Notes: generated by a model not told the origin, from the letters alone. A stretch of DNA of 58,797 bases from JAFGOM01 sp964605795 (GCA_964605795.1 CAZSDZ010000014.1:1-58797), one strand, 5' to 3'. Positions 8,296 through 18,041 are shown, numbered from the stretch's first letter. Made by a program: numbers and translations.

Positions 8296-9983
8296 GATCC
8301 CTCCTCATCGTGCGAATGCCGCTCTCCTATCATCTCACAGATGGCACATCCTGCAGGAACCATGGGAAACACGTTCTCCTCTCGTTCCACGCGAAAATCA
8401 ATGAGATACGGACCATTCGTTGCAAGAGCTTCCTGTAGGGCAGGTTTTACCCCGGCAGGTTCTGTTACCCTTGTTCCCGGGATACCGTATGCCTTCGCGA
8501 TCCCGACAAAATCAACATCAGGCAGTTCGGTATAGGAGTACCGTTTCTCATAAAACAACTCCTGCCATTGCCGGACCATGCCAAGATACTGGTTGTTGAT
8601 GATTGCTATCTTGACCGGAAGCTGGTACTGGGCCACGGTTCCTAACTCCTGGATATTCATCTGGAAACTTCCGTCACCAGCAATAACAAAGACCGGTTCA
8701 TCCGGGCATGCAACATGGGCACCCATACCGGCAGGGAACCCATATCCCATAGTTCCAAGACCTCCCGAACTGATCCACTGCCGCGGGCGGGTGAACTCGT
8801 AGTGCTGTGCAGCCCACATCTGATTCTGTCCGACCTCGGTAACAATGATACCCCCTCCATCGAGGAGGGTGGAGAGGGTTTTTATCACGAACTGGGGATG
8901 CAGTTTTCCGTCATCCGGTATGGTAAGGGGATACTGGGTTTTCCATTCCTGAATCTGTCTCCTCCATTCCTCTTCACCAACAACCCTGGTTACTTTTTCG
9001 ATAAGACCCGAGAGAACACTCCCTGCATCTCCGACAATCGGGAGATCAACCAGTTTATTCTTGCCTATCTCTGCAGGATCGATATCAATGTGAATAATTT
9101 TTGCCTTCGGGGCAAACTCAGAGATCTTCCCGGTTACCCGGTCATCAAATCTGACTCCGATTGCGATCAGGAGATCTGATTCGGTAATCGCATAGTTTGC
9201 CGTTCGTGTCCCGTGCATCCCGAGCATTCCCAGAAACAACGGGTTTTTAGAAGGAATAGCACCAAGACCCATAAGCGTTGCGGTCACGGGGATCTGTGTC
9301 TTCTCGACAAATGCAAGCAGTTGTGCTGATGCATCAGATGAGATAACCCCTCCTCCGGCATAGATAACCGGTCGGCGGGATGCTGCAATCAGGTCTGCTG
9401 CACGGTCAATCTGGCGTTTATGACCTTCATAACAGGGCCGGTAACCCCGGAGGTTTATCTCTGTTATGGGTTCATCTGACGTTACCTCGGCAGTAAGAAT
9501 ATCTTTTGGCAGGTCAATGAGAACCGGCCCTTTTCTCCCGGTTCCTGCAATATAAAAGGCTTCTTTCATGACCCGCTGTAATTCAGATACATCCTGAACC
9601 AGGTAGTTATGCTTTGTTATCGGCAGCGTGATACCGGTAATATCAGACTCCTGGAATGCATCGTTACCGAGGAGGGCGGTTGGAACCTGCCCTGTCAGGG
9701 CGACCACCGGGACCGAGTCCATGTAAGCGGTTGCAAGCCCGGAAACGAGATTACAGGCACCGGGGCCCGACGTTGCAAGACATACCCCTACCTTCCCACT
9801 GGCCCGGGCATATCCGTCTGCTGCATGAATAGCTGCCTGTTCATGTCGTACGAGGATATGCCGAATGGGTGCATCATATAATTCATCGTACAGGGGGAGG
9901 ACGACACCTCCCGGATAACCAAAGATGGTTCTGACACCCTCAGACAGGAGGGTTCTAACTAGTATCTGTGCTCCGTTCGTCAT
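8292..9983 (-). CDS. ilvB: Acetolactate synthase large (catalytic) subunit
   Basis: Thiamine diphosphate enzyme condensing two pyruvates to 2-acetolactate, or pyruvate with 2-oxobutyrate. The N-terminal part carries the catalytic glutamate in HILVRHEQAAIHAADGYARA near residue 48. The central FAD-binding domain is near 190-340, and the C-terminal ThDP-binding motif GDGSFQMNIQELGTVAQYQLPVKIAIINNQ is near 435-465. 563 aa is the usual length. It overlaps the end of the upstream cimA-like gene by 29 bases and ilvN by 4, so all three are cotranscribed. No missing key residue was noticed. Confidence 0.97.
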   Translation of the reverse strand: MTNGAQILVRTLLSEGVRTIFGYPGGVVLPLYDELYDAPIRHILVRHEQAAIHAADGYARASGKVGVCLATSGPGACNLVSGLATAYMDSVPVVALTGQVPTALLGNDAFQESDITGITLPITKHNYLVQDVSELQRVMKEAFYIAGTGRKGPVLIDLPKDILTAEVTSDEPITEINLRGYRPCYEGHKRQIDRAADLIAASRRPVIYAGGGVISSDASAQLLAFVEKTQIPVTATLMGLGAIPSKNPLFLGMLGMHGTRTANYAITESDLLIAIGVRFDDRVTGKISEFAPKAKIIHIDIDPAEIGKNKLVDLPIVGDAGSVLSGLIEKVTRVVGEEEWRRQIQEWKTQYPLTIPDDGKLHPQFVIKTLSTLLDGGGIIVTEVGQNQMWAAQHYEFTRPRQWISSGGLGTMGYGFPAGMGAHVACPDEPVFVIAGDGSFQMNIQELGTVAQYQLPVKIAIINNQYLGMVRQWQELFYEKRYSYTELPDVDFVGIAKAYGIPGTRVTEPAGVKPALQEALATNGPYLIDFRVEREENVFPMVPAGCAICEMIGERHSHDEEGS

Positions 9984-11445
9984 ATTTTCCTCTAAGAAGT
10001 CTGTTCATTCCGGCAATCACTGCCTCCACACTTGCCTCAACAATATCGGTCCTGGCTCCTCTTGATGTCAGAACCTGGTCATCTTTTCTGAGTCGTACCA
10101 TTACATCCACCATGGCATTCGTTCCCCCATGAATGGCATCGACATGGTACTCCTCAAGCATGATATCGCCGGTAGCCGATACCGACCGTTGCAGGGCGAT
10201 GATTGCTGCATCCACGGGACCTGCTCCGACCGCTGCACTGGTTATCTCCTCACCGTTCACGAGCAGGGTAACCGATGCAGTCGGTAATGCATTACTCCCT
10301 GATACGATGGTAAACTGCCTGAGCGTGATGATGGGGGAGCACTCAAGCATCATAACCGAGTCTGCAATTGTCATCAGTTCAACATCGGTTATCCGTTTGC
10401 CCTGGTCTCCAAGTTCCTTGACCCGTTCAACGATTGCCTGTAACTGTCTCTCATTCGGGTGGTACTCTAAGTCTGCGAGCGCTGTCTCCACTGATGCTTT
10501 TCCTGAGTGTTTCCCAAGAACGATACGTCTGCTCCTTCCGACCATGTCAGGAGAGATCGGCTCATAGGTTCTTGAATCCCGTAACAGGCCATGGGCATGG
10601 ATGCCACTCTCATGGGTAAACGCCATCTCACCGACGATGGCCTTATTGGTGGCACGTGCAATACCGGTATGCCGCGAAACCAGTGTTGAGAGATGATATA
10701 TATGCTCTGTCTTTATATTGGTCTTTTCGTTGTACAGTACCTGCAGCGCCATCACAACCTCTTCAAGAGGTGTATTCCCGGCCCGCTCTCCCAGACCGTT
10801 TACGCAGACATGAGCGCAGGATGCGCCGGCGTGCAGAGCGGCAATAGTATTTGCGAGTGCAAACCCGAGATCATTATGACAATGAATCGACAAGGGGGCG
10901 ATGCAGAGAGGAGGTATCTCTACCTGTACTCTCTCCGGAGTCATCAGTCCAACCGTATCACAGAAACAGAGACGGTCTGCTCCATGATCCACTCCCTCGG
11001 TATAGATAGTCTTGAGGAACTGCAGATCTGCCCGTGATGCATCTTCACCTGACAGTTCAACTTTCAACCCATGGTCCTTTGCATACACCACTGCGTCCAT
11101 CGCCATACAAAAGACCTCTTCCCTGGTCTTTTGCATCTTCTTCTCGATATGGAGATCTGACACCGGGACTACCAGGTGAACTGAATCAACGCCACAATCA
11201 ACGGCATAATCAATATCTATGGGTAATGCCCGGACATAACTACAGCATTCCGCACGCAGACCTGCATCTGCAATCATGCGAACAGCAGTACGTTCTCCTG
11301 GAGAAGCAATGACAGATCCCGCCTCGATAATGTCAACTCCGATATCAGATAATGCAACAGCTATCTCGAGTTTCTCATCAGGTGTCAGCGATACACCAGG
11401 CGTCTGTTCACCGTCACGAAGCGTGGTATCTAATAATCGAATCAT
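9955..11445 (-). CDS. cimA: (R)-citramalate synthase / 2-isopropylmalate synthase family
   Basis: Condenses acetyl-CoA with a 2-oxoacid. MIRLLDTTLRDGEQTPGV and SIHCHNDLGFALANT carry metal-binding residues of the DRE-TIM metallolyase family; ESGIHAHGLL follows near residue 290, and the LeuA-type allosteric domain occupies about residues 365-485. The length of 496 aa and first place in an operon with ilvBN favour citramalate synthase, which makes 2-oxobutyrate for isoleucine from pyruvate, as known in methanogens. LeuA is the alternative and cannot be excluded, because the two paralogues are very similar. The start has a strong ribosome site, GGAGGAG, 2 bases upstream. It diverges from ilvC across a region with repeated candidate operators. 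Confidence 0.85.
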   Translation of the reverse strand: MIRLLDTTLRDGEQTPGVSLTPDEKLEIAVALSDIGVDIIEAGSVIASPGERTAVRMIADAGLRAECCSYVRALPIDIDYAVDCGVDSVHLVVPVSDLHIEKKMQKTREEVFCMAMDAVVYAKDHGLKVELSGEDASRADLQFLKTIYTEGVDHGADRLCFCDTVGLMTPERVQVEIPPLCIAPLSIHCHNDLGFALANTIAALHAGASCAHVCVNGLGERAGNTPLEEVVMALQVLYNEKTNIKTEHIYHLSTLVSRHTGIARATNKAIVGEMAFTHESGIHAHGLLRDSRTYEPISPDMVGRSRRIVLGKHSGKASVETALADLEYHPNERQLQAIVERVKELGDQGKRITDVELMTIADSVMMLECSPIITLRQFTIVSGSNALPTASVTLLVNGEEITSAAVGAGPVDAAIIALQRSVSATGDIMLEEYHVDAIHGGTNAMVDVMVRLRKDDQVLTSRGARTDIVEASVEAVIAGMNRLLRGKYDERSTDTS

Positions 11446-11798
11446 TACTCCTCCGTTCCCTTATGAGAAGGGCATGTACAAAATGGTGCACCAACTTGTT
11501 TAACTTATCGTTTATATGATGCCTTTTCTGAACCACTTGTTCCTCAATATAAGGGGCATGTGCACCACATTAAATAAAAAGTGAACCGGGAAACATAGCC
11601 TTAATATCTTACAACCTCTACCTATCTGGTGACCGGTACAAGCCCTGCCTGAATATCAGAGAGAAAACAACGGTTCTTCCAGCCTGCAGAGGCCGATTAC
11701 CAGCATTTCAGGGAAGACCAAAACCGATGATTCAGGAATGCAAAAGACTATTTCAGGATATGTACCGCGCTTACCCGGGAATGACCGAGGAGAGAGAC
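11446..11798. promoter_or_regulatory. Divergent promoter region of cimA-ilvBN and ilvC with repeated GTGCAC sites
   Basis: Two candidate operator copies are visible: the perfect palindrome TGGTGCACCA at 11484-11493, and ATGTGCACCACAT at 11558-11570. Each lies just downstream of an AAGG(G)GCATGTRCA-like element (11468-11480; overlapping at 11551-11563). On the minus strand CATATAAACG near 11511-11519 is a plausible TATA box that would start cimA transcription near the first palindrome. On the plus strand TTAAATAAAAA near 11570-11580 is a plausible TATA box for ilvC, and the second site touches it. The layout suggests one regulator controlling both directions. The regulator is not identified in the window. 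Confidence 0.55.
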
Positions 11799-12791
11799 AT
11801 GATTCAGACATATTATGAACAGGACGCAGATATGAGCGTCTTACAGAATAAAACGATTGCAGTCATTGGATATGGGTCCCAGGGCAGAGGTCAGGCATTA
11901 AACCTTTCTGACAGCGGGCTTTCTGTCATTATCGGGATAAGGCCTGGAAAAAGCAGGGAACAGGCAGTAAAGGATGGACTGCAGGTGTTTGATGTCGCCG
12001 AGGCTGCCCGGCGCGGAGACGTGGTGATGATCCTCCTGCCTGACGAGACACAGGCTGCAGTATACAGTCAGGAGATAAAGAACAACCTCGTGGAAGGTAA
12101 CTGTCTTATGTTCTCTCACGGATTTAATATCCATTACGGGCAGATTGTTGCTCCCCCGGGCGTGGATGTTGCAATGGTCGCCCCGAAAGGACCAGGCCAC
12201 ATGGTGAGGAGAACCTATGAGGAAGGCATGGGAGTTCCTGCCCTTATCGCAGTTCACCAGGATAAAACAGGCAATGCAAAGAAGATTGCTCTGGCCTATG
12301 CACGGGGTATCGGTGCTACGAGGGCAGTTGTTCTTGAGACCACGTTTCGGGAAGAGACTGAGACTGATCTCTTTGGTGAGCAGGCAGTGCTGTGCGGAGG
12401 CATGACTTCTCTTATCAGGGCCGGATTTGAGACGCTGGTAAATGCAGGGTATGCCCCTGAGATGGCATATCTGGAGGTACTCCATGAGACGAAACTCATT
12501 GTTGATCTCATCTATGAAGGCGGGTTTACAAAGATGCGCGATTCCATATCAAATACCGCCCAGTATGGCGACCTGACCAGGGGTCCCCGGGTTATCGGGC
12601 CCGAGAGCTGCCTTGCTATGGAAGAGATCCTTGGTGAGATCCAGAGTGGTGAGTTTGCACGAGAGTGGATCCTCGAAAATATCGTGAACCGTCCGGTCTT
12701 TAATGCCCTTACCCGGGCAGACGAGGAACACTTAATAGAAGAGGTGGGATCCGAGATCCGGAGTATGATGCCGCAATTCAGAAAAAAATAA
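11799..12791 (+). CDS. ilvC: Ketol-acid reductoisomerase
   Basis: Class I NADPH-dependent enzyme that converts 2-acetolactate to 2,3-dihydroxyisovalerate, the step after IlvBN. The Rossmann motif KTIAVIGYGSQGRGQALNL is at the N-terminus. The knotted C-terminal domain carries the metal-binding acidic motif TETDLFGEQAVLCGGM and the later E-x-x-x-E residues. Upstream ATGs exist (11727), but the ATG at 11799 gives the standard length of 330 aa beginning MIQTYYEQDAD, and has GAGGAG 6 bases upstream. It diverges from the cimA-ilvB-ilvN operon, with which it shares a promoter region. Confidence 0.95.
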   Translation: MIQTYYEQDADMSVLQNKTIAVIGYGSQGRGQALNLSDSGLSVIIGIRPGKSREQAVKDGLQVFDVAEAARRGDVVMILLPDETQAAVYSQEIKNNLVEGNCLMFSHGFNIHYGQIVAPPGVDVAMVAPKGPGHMVRRTYEEGMGVPALIAVHQDKTGNAKKIALAYARGIGATRAVVLETTFREETETDLFGEQAVLCGGMTSLIRAGFETLVNAGYAPEMAYLEVLHETKLIVDLIYEGGFTKMRDSISNTAQYGDLTRGPRVIGPESCLAMEEILGEIQSGEFAREWILENIVNRPVFNALTRADEEHLIEEVGSEIRSMMPQFRKK

Positions 12792-12810
12792 CTTTTTTCC
12801 CTTCCACCGG

Positions 12811-13290
12811 TTATCCCCAGGGTGTCTGTTTATACCGGTTCTCAATCTTGGCATAGAACTTCTGGTGGTACTCTTCGGCCTCGTAAAAGACGTCTGCTTC
12901 CCGTACCTCGGTGATAACCGGATCCTTGTACCGACTGCTCTGATTGAGTTTTTCGATGTAGGAGAAAGCCTCTTTTTGCTGATCCTTGTCATGATAAAAG
13001 ATGACCGATCGGTACTGGGAACCAATATCATCTCCCTGCCGGTCAGCCGTTGTCGGATCATGGACTGCAAAGAAGGTCTCAAGTATCTTTTTATAGGATA
13101 TCTTCTCTGGATCGTAGGTAATCTCTACCGATTCCACATGCCCGGTGTCTCCCTTGCATACATCCTGATAGGTGGGATGAACCGTTGTTCCGCCGGTATA
13201 CCCGACCCTGGTCTGGATAACCCCGGGAAGTTTTGTATATGCTGCTTCAATACCCCAGAAACATCCACCGGCAACCGTTGCAACAGCCAT
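12811..13290 (-). CDS. msrA: Peptide methionine sulfoxide reductase A
   Basis: Reduces methionine-S-sulfoxide in oxidised proteins. The active-site motif GGCFWGIEAAYTKLPGV is at residues 8-24 with catalytic Cys10, followed by GYTGG and the conserved HVESVEITYDPEKISYKKIL. The C-terminal region has YHQKFYAKIENRY. The length of 159 aa is slightly short; the distal recycling cysteines of many MsrA are absent, so regeneration may use a single-cysteine or outside-thiol route (inference). Its start codon shares the CCATGG sequence with an ATG of the divergent RNase H-like frame. It converges with ilvC, with only about 20 bases between. Confidence 0.93.
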   Translation of the reverse strand: MAVATVAGGCFWGIEAAYTKLPGVIQTRVGYTGGTTVHPTYQDVCKGDTGHVESVEITYDPEKISYKKILETFFAVHDPTTADRQGDDIGSQYRSVIFYHDKDQQKEAFSYIEKLNQSSRYKDPVITEVREADVFYEAEEYHQKFYAKIENRYKQTPWG

Positions 13291-13393
13291 GGAGTACCTG
13301 TATGCTCTCTACCATAAAATAGTGAATTCCTCTCAATATCAGGGAGGGATAAAACCTTCTCTATTAATACTGGTCTGTTCCAACCAGATCCAG

Positions 13394-13834
13394 GTGACAG
13401 AAAATTCACACACTGATATTATTCTCGTAACCGATGGTGCCTCCCGAGGCAATCCGGGTCCGGCTGCACGGGCATACCTCATCTATGAGAACGGAATTTT
13501 AAAAAAGAGATCTGGCCGGTATCTTGGTGAGTCCACAAATAACGTCGCAGAGTATACCGCTGTACTGGAAGGGCTTTTGGAAGTACAGACGATGAATCCC
13601 GGCAGCGTTACTATCATCTCTGACAGTGAACTTGTGGTACGTCAGTTACAGGGCAGGTACCGGGTCCGCAATGCTATCCTTTCAGAACTATACCGTGAGG
13701 TGATGACGATTCTTGATTCGTTTCCCTCCTATGCAGTCTGTCATTCTTCCCGGGAAAATCCACATATCAGGTTGGCCGATGCCCTCTGCAATGAAATCCT
13801 TGATAAAAATGCGAAAGGGGATGTAAATCCATGA
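13394..13834 (+). CDS. rnhA: RNase HI-like protein
   Basis: Endonuclease that cuts the RNA strand of RNA-DNA hybrids. The catalytic acids are visible: Asp in VTDGASRGNPGP, Glu in STNNVAEYTAVLEGL, Asp in IISDSELVVRQLQG, and the final Asp in SRENPHIRLADALCNEIL. An ATG at 13289 gives a longer form of 181 aa, but it would begin inside the msrA start codon and promoter. The GTG at 13394 places the protein start just before the conserved core and is preferred, with modest certainty because its ribosome site is weak. The protein lacks the N-terminal hybrid-binding domain of some bacterial forms. RNase HII is also encoded in the window. Confidence 0.85.
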   Translation: MTENSHTDIILVTDGASRGNPGPAARAYLIYENGILKKRSGRYLGESTNNVAEYTAVLEGLLEVQTMNPGSVTIISDSELVVRQLQGRYRVRNAILSELYREVMTILDSFPSYAVCHSSRENPHIRLADALCNEILDKNAKGDVNP

Positions 13835-14033
13835 ATCCTGATATTAATACATAGCATTTTGTTCCCTCTTTTCCTGCTCTTTCAGATCCATATCATAACT
13901 GGCAACGGGATCGCCAACATCCTGGTTTGATACACAAAGAAGAGGAGAGTAGGTGAGATCTCATTGTACCGGTTCTCATCCGGATAGTTTTTAAGAACTG
14001 GTACTGTAAATCAAAAGAGAACAGATACCCTCT

Positions 14034-14777
14034 CTAGGTGAGGGACATAATCACCTCAACCCCAGGATAATCGAGTTCTTCTGCAATCGATAACAGATGA
14101 GGATAACGTGCCGGGATAACCCAGCAGGCTATTCCCGGCCGATCGAGGGTATTTAACTGGACACGATCAGGCCGGATCCGGACAAGAGCCTCATGCATAC
14201 CCTCTATCTCTTTTGCAGTATCATTCAGCCCGGGTATGATAAATATCTCAAGCCAGATCTCCCCTTCATACTCATCGCGTAAGGCTTCAAGACCAGTTAT
14301 TACCATGTCAGCGGTAATTGACAAAATGGGTTTGTTGATAACCGCAAAAACCTCATCTGTCACGGAATCAAGAGACGGAAGAAGGATGTTTATATCACAA
14401 ACATCTTCACGAACGGTTGCATCTGAAAAAAGACCGCCGTTTGTGAGAAGGGCAGTCCGGTAGTGGGGATATTCTTCTGCAAGATAATCGGCGATACGAC
14501 CAATTCCATTATTCAGCGTGGGTTCACCGGATCCGCCAAATGTAATATGATCAAGGAGGGGGTTTTGCTCTAAAAACCGATCCAGTTCACTGATGACCGC
14601 GTGTACGGGAACATATTCTCTTCTTGTGTCAGTCAGGCATGTCGTCGGACCACATTCACAATAGACACAGTCATAATTGCAGGTCTTTTTAGGAACCAGG
14701 TCCACACCGAGGGATATGCCCAGCCTTCTCGATTGTACCGGACCAAACAGATGGGAATACGAATTTCTCACCCACAT
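14034..14777 (-). CDS. Radical SAM protein (COG0731 type)
   Basis: 247 aa radical SAM enzyme. The N-terminal signature FGPVQSRRLGISLGVDLVP leads into C-x3-C-x2-C (CNYDCVYC) near residue 33, which binds the [4Fe-4S] cluster that cleaves S-adenosylmethionine. FGGSGEPTLN near 80 is the glycine-rich SAM-binding segment, and LLTNGGL follows. This subfamily is common in methanogens and is usually labelled only as an Fe-S oxidoreductase; the substrate is unknown. It is convergent with the RNase H-like gene and divergent from the phosphate transporter. No partner gene indicates a pathway. Confidence 0.85.
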   Translation of the reverse strand: MWVRNSYSHLFGPVQSRRLGISLGVDLVPKKTCNYDCVYCECGPTTCLTDTRREYVPVHAVISELDRFLEQNPLLDHITFGGSGEPTLNNGIGRIADYLAEEYPHYRTALLTNGGLFSDATVREDVCDINILLPSLDSVTDEVFAVINKPILSITADMVITGLEALRDEYEGEIWLEIFIIPGLNDTAKEIEGMHEALVRIRPDRVQLNTLDRPGIACWVIPARYPHLLSIAEELDYPGVEVIMSLT

Positions 14778-14952
14778 AGCTATGCAATTGCTAATAATTG
14801 AAGTACCGTCCCCATGAATGAGATAAATTACAGAGAGGAGAAATCATTATCAGATATGGTGCAAAAGATCCGGTTGTATATTGTTGTCTCCCCCAATTTG
14901 CTATTAAAAAAAAGAACGAAACCGGATAGAAAAGAGCAGAATGTAATGTATC

Positions 14953-15972
14953 ATGATAACCATCGTCGCCATCTCACTTATCCTCGCATTTCTCTTCACC
15001 TTTACCAATGGATCACAGGATGCAAGTTCGATTGCAGCAACCTTTATCGCATCCCGTTCGGCAACCCCTGCCCAGGGTGTGATAATGATCGGTATCATGG
15101 GCTTTCTTGGAGCCCTGCTTGGAGGAAGTGCGGTGGCTTATACCATCACAAACATCTTTACCGTTTCTTTGAATTATGGAATGCTCACCATCCTCTTATC
15201 TGCCCTTATTTCAGCGATAACCTGGAATGCCATCACCTGGTATTTCGGAATCCCGTCATCATCGACCCACGCCCTTATCGGGGGATTATTGGGTGCGGGT
15301 GTGGCATCAATCGGATTTTCCGGAATAAACTGGGGAATTGAAGAGATACTTGATTCATCCCCCCATCTGACCGGCATGGTAAAGATCTGGTTTTTCCTCC
15401 TATTTTCAGTAGTTCTTGGGTTTTTTTGCGGTTTTTGTATGCGAAAAGTAACATACGGACTGTTTTTGAATGCGAAACGATCCATCACGAGATCTATCAT
15501 CAGGATAAACTGGATAACGACTGCTTTTATGGCATTTACCTGTGGATCAAATAATGCCCAGAAACAACTTGGCATCATCGTGATGATCCTTGCCTCTGCC
15601 GGTGAGATCTCGGATCTTACCATACCATACTGGGCAAGAATTCTTTGTGCTCTCTTTTTAGCGCTTGGAACGATTAAAGGAGGATGGAGAATCATGAAGA
15701 CCCTTGGTGACCGCATTTTTAAGGTAAAACCGATCCATTCTTTTGATTCACAGGTATCATCTGGAGCGGTTATCTTTGCATCGACAATGCTTGGAGCCCC
15801 GGTCTCTTCGTCCCATGTCATCTCCACCTCAATCCTTGGTGTCGGTGCCGCACAGAACTCAAGAAAAGTCCAATGGTCAGTGGGACAACATATTATCATC
15901 GCAATGATAATTACCATTCCAGCAACCATGCTTCTGGCAGCAGCCAGTTACTTCTGCATATCACTCCTGTAA
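14953..15972 (+). CDS. Inorganic phosphate transporter, PiT family
   Basis: Membrane permease of 339 aa that imports phosphate, normally coupled to H+ or Na+. About ten hydrophobic segments are visible. The two family signature repeats are present: FTNGSQDASSIAATFIASR near residue 17, with its partner TCGSNNAQKQLGI near 195, and the paired GIPSSSTHALIGGLLGAG near 100 and GAPVSSSHVISTSILGVG near 280. The GANDAxN-type motif is altered in both halves (NGSQDA and GSNNAQ). The DUF47 gene 9 bases downstream is its usual partner. Confidence 0.93.
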   Translation: MITIVAISLILAFLFTFTNGSQDASSIAATFIASRSATPAQGVIMIGIMGFLGALLGGSAVAYTITNIFTVSLNYGMLTILLSALISAITWNAITWYFGIPSSSTHALIGGLLGAGVASIGFSGINWGIEEILDSSPHLTGMVKIWFFLLFSVVLGFFCGFCMRKVTYGLFLNAKRSITRSIIRINWITTAFMAFTCGSNNAQKQLGIIVMILASAGEISDLTIPYWARILCALFLALGTIKGGWRIMKTLGDRIFKVKPIHSFDSQVSSGAVIFASTMLGAPVSSSHVISTSILGVGAAQNSRKVQWSVGQHIIIAMIITIPATMLLAAASYFCISLL

Positions 15973-15981
15973 TCGTGTCTT

Positions 15982-16629
15982 ATGAATGAAAATACCCGCA
16001 AGAGATCAGGTTTAAGCCGAGTCTTTTCCCATATCTTTCCGGTACAGTATAATTTTGAGGAGATGCTTGCAGAGCAGGCTGATATGACCTGTAATGGCAT
16101 TTTTATGTTCTCTACCTGGATGCAACAGGTTCCCCTCAAAGAGCCCTATGAACTGGAAACGATGGCTGAGGCGGTTGACCAGTTACGCTATGATCTCGAA
16201 GAAAAACTCTTTTTAGCGTTTTCCACCCCGTTTGATCGTCAGGACCTCTACGCACTATCCAGACAGATGGATTATATCCTGAACTTTACCATGGAGACTG
16301 CCCGTGAGATGTACATGTTCGATGTCTCCCCTGACAAGCCGATTACCGACATGACAAAAGCGCTGCTCTCCGGAACCCAATACCTGGCAGAAGGAGTAGC
16401 ATTATTTCCTATCGAGAGAGAACAGGTTGAGGAGATTATTCCTCTGGTGCGCTATCACCTGCATCAGATCGAGAATATCTACATACAGAGTATGGCAGAA
16501 CTCTTCTCTATAAACGACCCCATGAATGCATTACGCAAACGTGAAGTGTATTATCATCTCCGGTCTGCCGGGAGTGCTCTCAGAAAAACCCTGTACCTAT
16601 TGCATAAAGCGGCGGTCGGTCTGGAATAA
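15982..16629 (+). CDS. DUF47 family protein (PhoU-like partner of the phosphate transporter)
   Basis: 215 aa, predicted all-helical. It has the family layout: a short start, FSHIFPVQYNFEEMLAEQADMT, the central helix with LFLAFSTPFDRQDLYALSRQMDYIL (the usual 'TPfdReDI' motif, which binds metal in PhoU-like folds), and the C-terminal KREVYYHLRSAGSALRK. DUF47 genes are almost always beside PiT transporters and are thought to regulate phosphate uptake. It starts 9 bases after the transporter stop, so the two form an operon. Confidence 0.9.
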   Translation: MNENTRKRSGLSRVFSHIFPVQYNFEEMLAEQADMTCNGIFMFSTWMQQVPLKEPYELETMAEAVDQLRYDLEEKLFLAFSTPFDRQDLYALSRQMDYILNFTMETAREMYMFDVSPDKPITDMTKALLSGTQYLAEGVALFPIEREQVEEIIPLVRYHLHQIENIYIQSMAELFSINDPMNALRKREVYYHLRSAGSALRKTLYLLHKAAVGLE

Positions 16630-16869
16630 CAGTACTCATACCTGATCCTTCATTTCTGTAAAGGCTGATAGGGCATTCATTCCGGGTATAATTTTTTTCC
16701 TAATAACAACAGGCCGGCATACCGGGAGGGATTGGTGAGAAAAAAGGGAATCTGACGGTTACATTCTGATGCAAAGGACAGGGAAACACCTTCAGACTGC
16801 ACCGATGGGTGATATTGCAACAAAAACGAGATTCAATACTGTTTTATACTTGGGAGCGAACCATACATC

Positions 16870-17967
16870 ATGAAACGATACCTCAATGTATGTATCAGAG
16901 CACTAATACTCCTGTTACTCTGTTCTTTTCCGGTAACCGCTGACATCCGGACTATTCCTGAAGGGGGAACGGTCTTTATCGGGGAAGAAGGAGTTGATAT
17001 CAGTGCCTGTGGAGTAAAGCCGGGTGAGACAATCGGCTGGTGGGGAGACGGAAGTCAGACTTCCAGTGAGCCTTCTGATATTACGGTAGTTAGTGACCCG
17101 GGATCCTTTTACATCTCACCAGTGACCTTCTCAGATAAAACCGGGGCCTGGTACACGTATCCTGATAAGAATCTTGTCTTTTACGTGAAAGAACCCAGAA
17201 TAACTCTTCGTATCATTGATGTGACAAGAGATTTTGATGCAACCAAAAAATGGGTTCCCACCGGAGATACCATCGGATTCAGGCTTGATACCAATCTCTT
17301 TGTCATGCAAACACGACCCGGGGTTTTTGGAGCACCGGTTGATATCTCCATCACTACCCCGGACGGAATGGAATACAACTCGGTTAGCGGATTTTCACTC
17401 GATTCCATACCTGTTGATACCACGCCATACCTGACCGGAGGAGTCTGGAACACGGCAGGTGAAAAAGCCGGGTATTACACCATAAAGGCAACATGCACCG
17501 CAAACCAGATGGACAGGAACGCACCTCTCAGTGGATCAATCTCTGAACCGGTGCAGGTACAGATACAGAGTATAAACCCCCTTATCAAGGATTTCAGTGA
17601 GAGCGGAAAGAACGTTGAACCTGAGATCACAAAACCAGTGACGCAGGAGATTTCGCCACCAGTCCTGGTGACGCCAACTCCGGAACATACCGTCGCGAAC
17701 CTTCCCGAAAACCAACCACAACAAAAGACAGAAAATTCTGCATATCAGGAACCGATTCCTCCGGTCGTTCCCAAACCGGTTTGGACTGAGGCCGGAGTTG
17801 GAACAATCCCTGAACAAACGGGAATGCAGGATGAACCAGCCACCCGGACCCAGGGACCGGCACCGGCACCAACGACAACCACTGCAGCAGGCATCCATCT
17901 GCTGGCAGCAGGTGGAATCGTCGCAGCATTGTTCCTGTATTCAAACCAGCACAGAAAAGACCGGTGA
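16870..17967 (+). CDS. DUF3821 surface protein with C-terminal membrane anchor
   Basis: 365 aa. A signal peptide covers residues 1-24 (basic start, LILLLLCSFPVTA). Residues 28-235 match the DUF3821 layout found in Methanomicrobiales surface proteins: IPEGGTVFIGEEGVDISACG at the beginning, a WWGDG segment, and YTYPDKNLVFYVKEP. A Pro/Thr/Glu-rich linker, residues 240-335, precedes a single membrane segment (LLAAGGIVAALFLYS) and a short basic tail, HRKDR. The function of DUF3821 is unknown; an S-layer-associated or exported role is likely. A TATA-like TTTATA at 16842 lies 28 bases before the ATG, which suggests a very short leader or a leaderless transcript. Confidence 0.8.
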   Translation: MKRYLNVCIRALILLLLCSFPVTADIRTIPEGGTVFIGEEGVDISACGVKPGETIGWWGDGSQTSSEPSDITVVSDPGSFYISPVTFSDKTGAWYTYPDKNLVFYVKEPRITLRIIDVTRDFDATKKWVPTGDTIGFRLDTNLFVMQTRPGVFGAPVDISITTPDGMEYNSVSGFSLDSIPVDTTPYLTGGVWNTAGEKAGYYTIKATCTANQMDRNAPLSGSISEPVQVQIQSINPLIKDFSESGKNVEPEITKPVTQEISPPVLVTPTPEHTVANLPENQPQQKTENSAYQEPIPPVVPKPVWTEAGVGTIPEQTGMQDEPATRTQGPAPAPTTTTAAGIHLLAAGGIVAALFLYSNQHRKDR

Positions 17968-18041
17968 ATTATCGGCCAGGGGTATCGAAAAGACCCCGTG
18001 CATTCAATACCTTTTTTGCATAACGCGAGAGAAGTAGTAGC

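Noticed and set aside
14814..15341. Plus-strand frame of 175 codons before and over the phosphate transporter
   Set aside because: It reads the transporter gene out of frame; the transporter frame has clear membrane segments and signature motifs.
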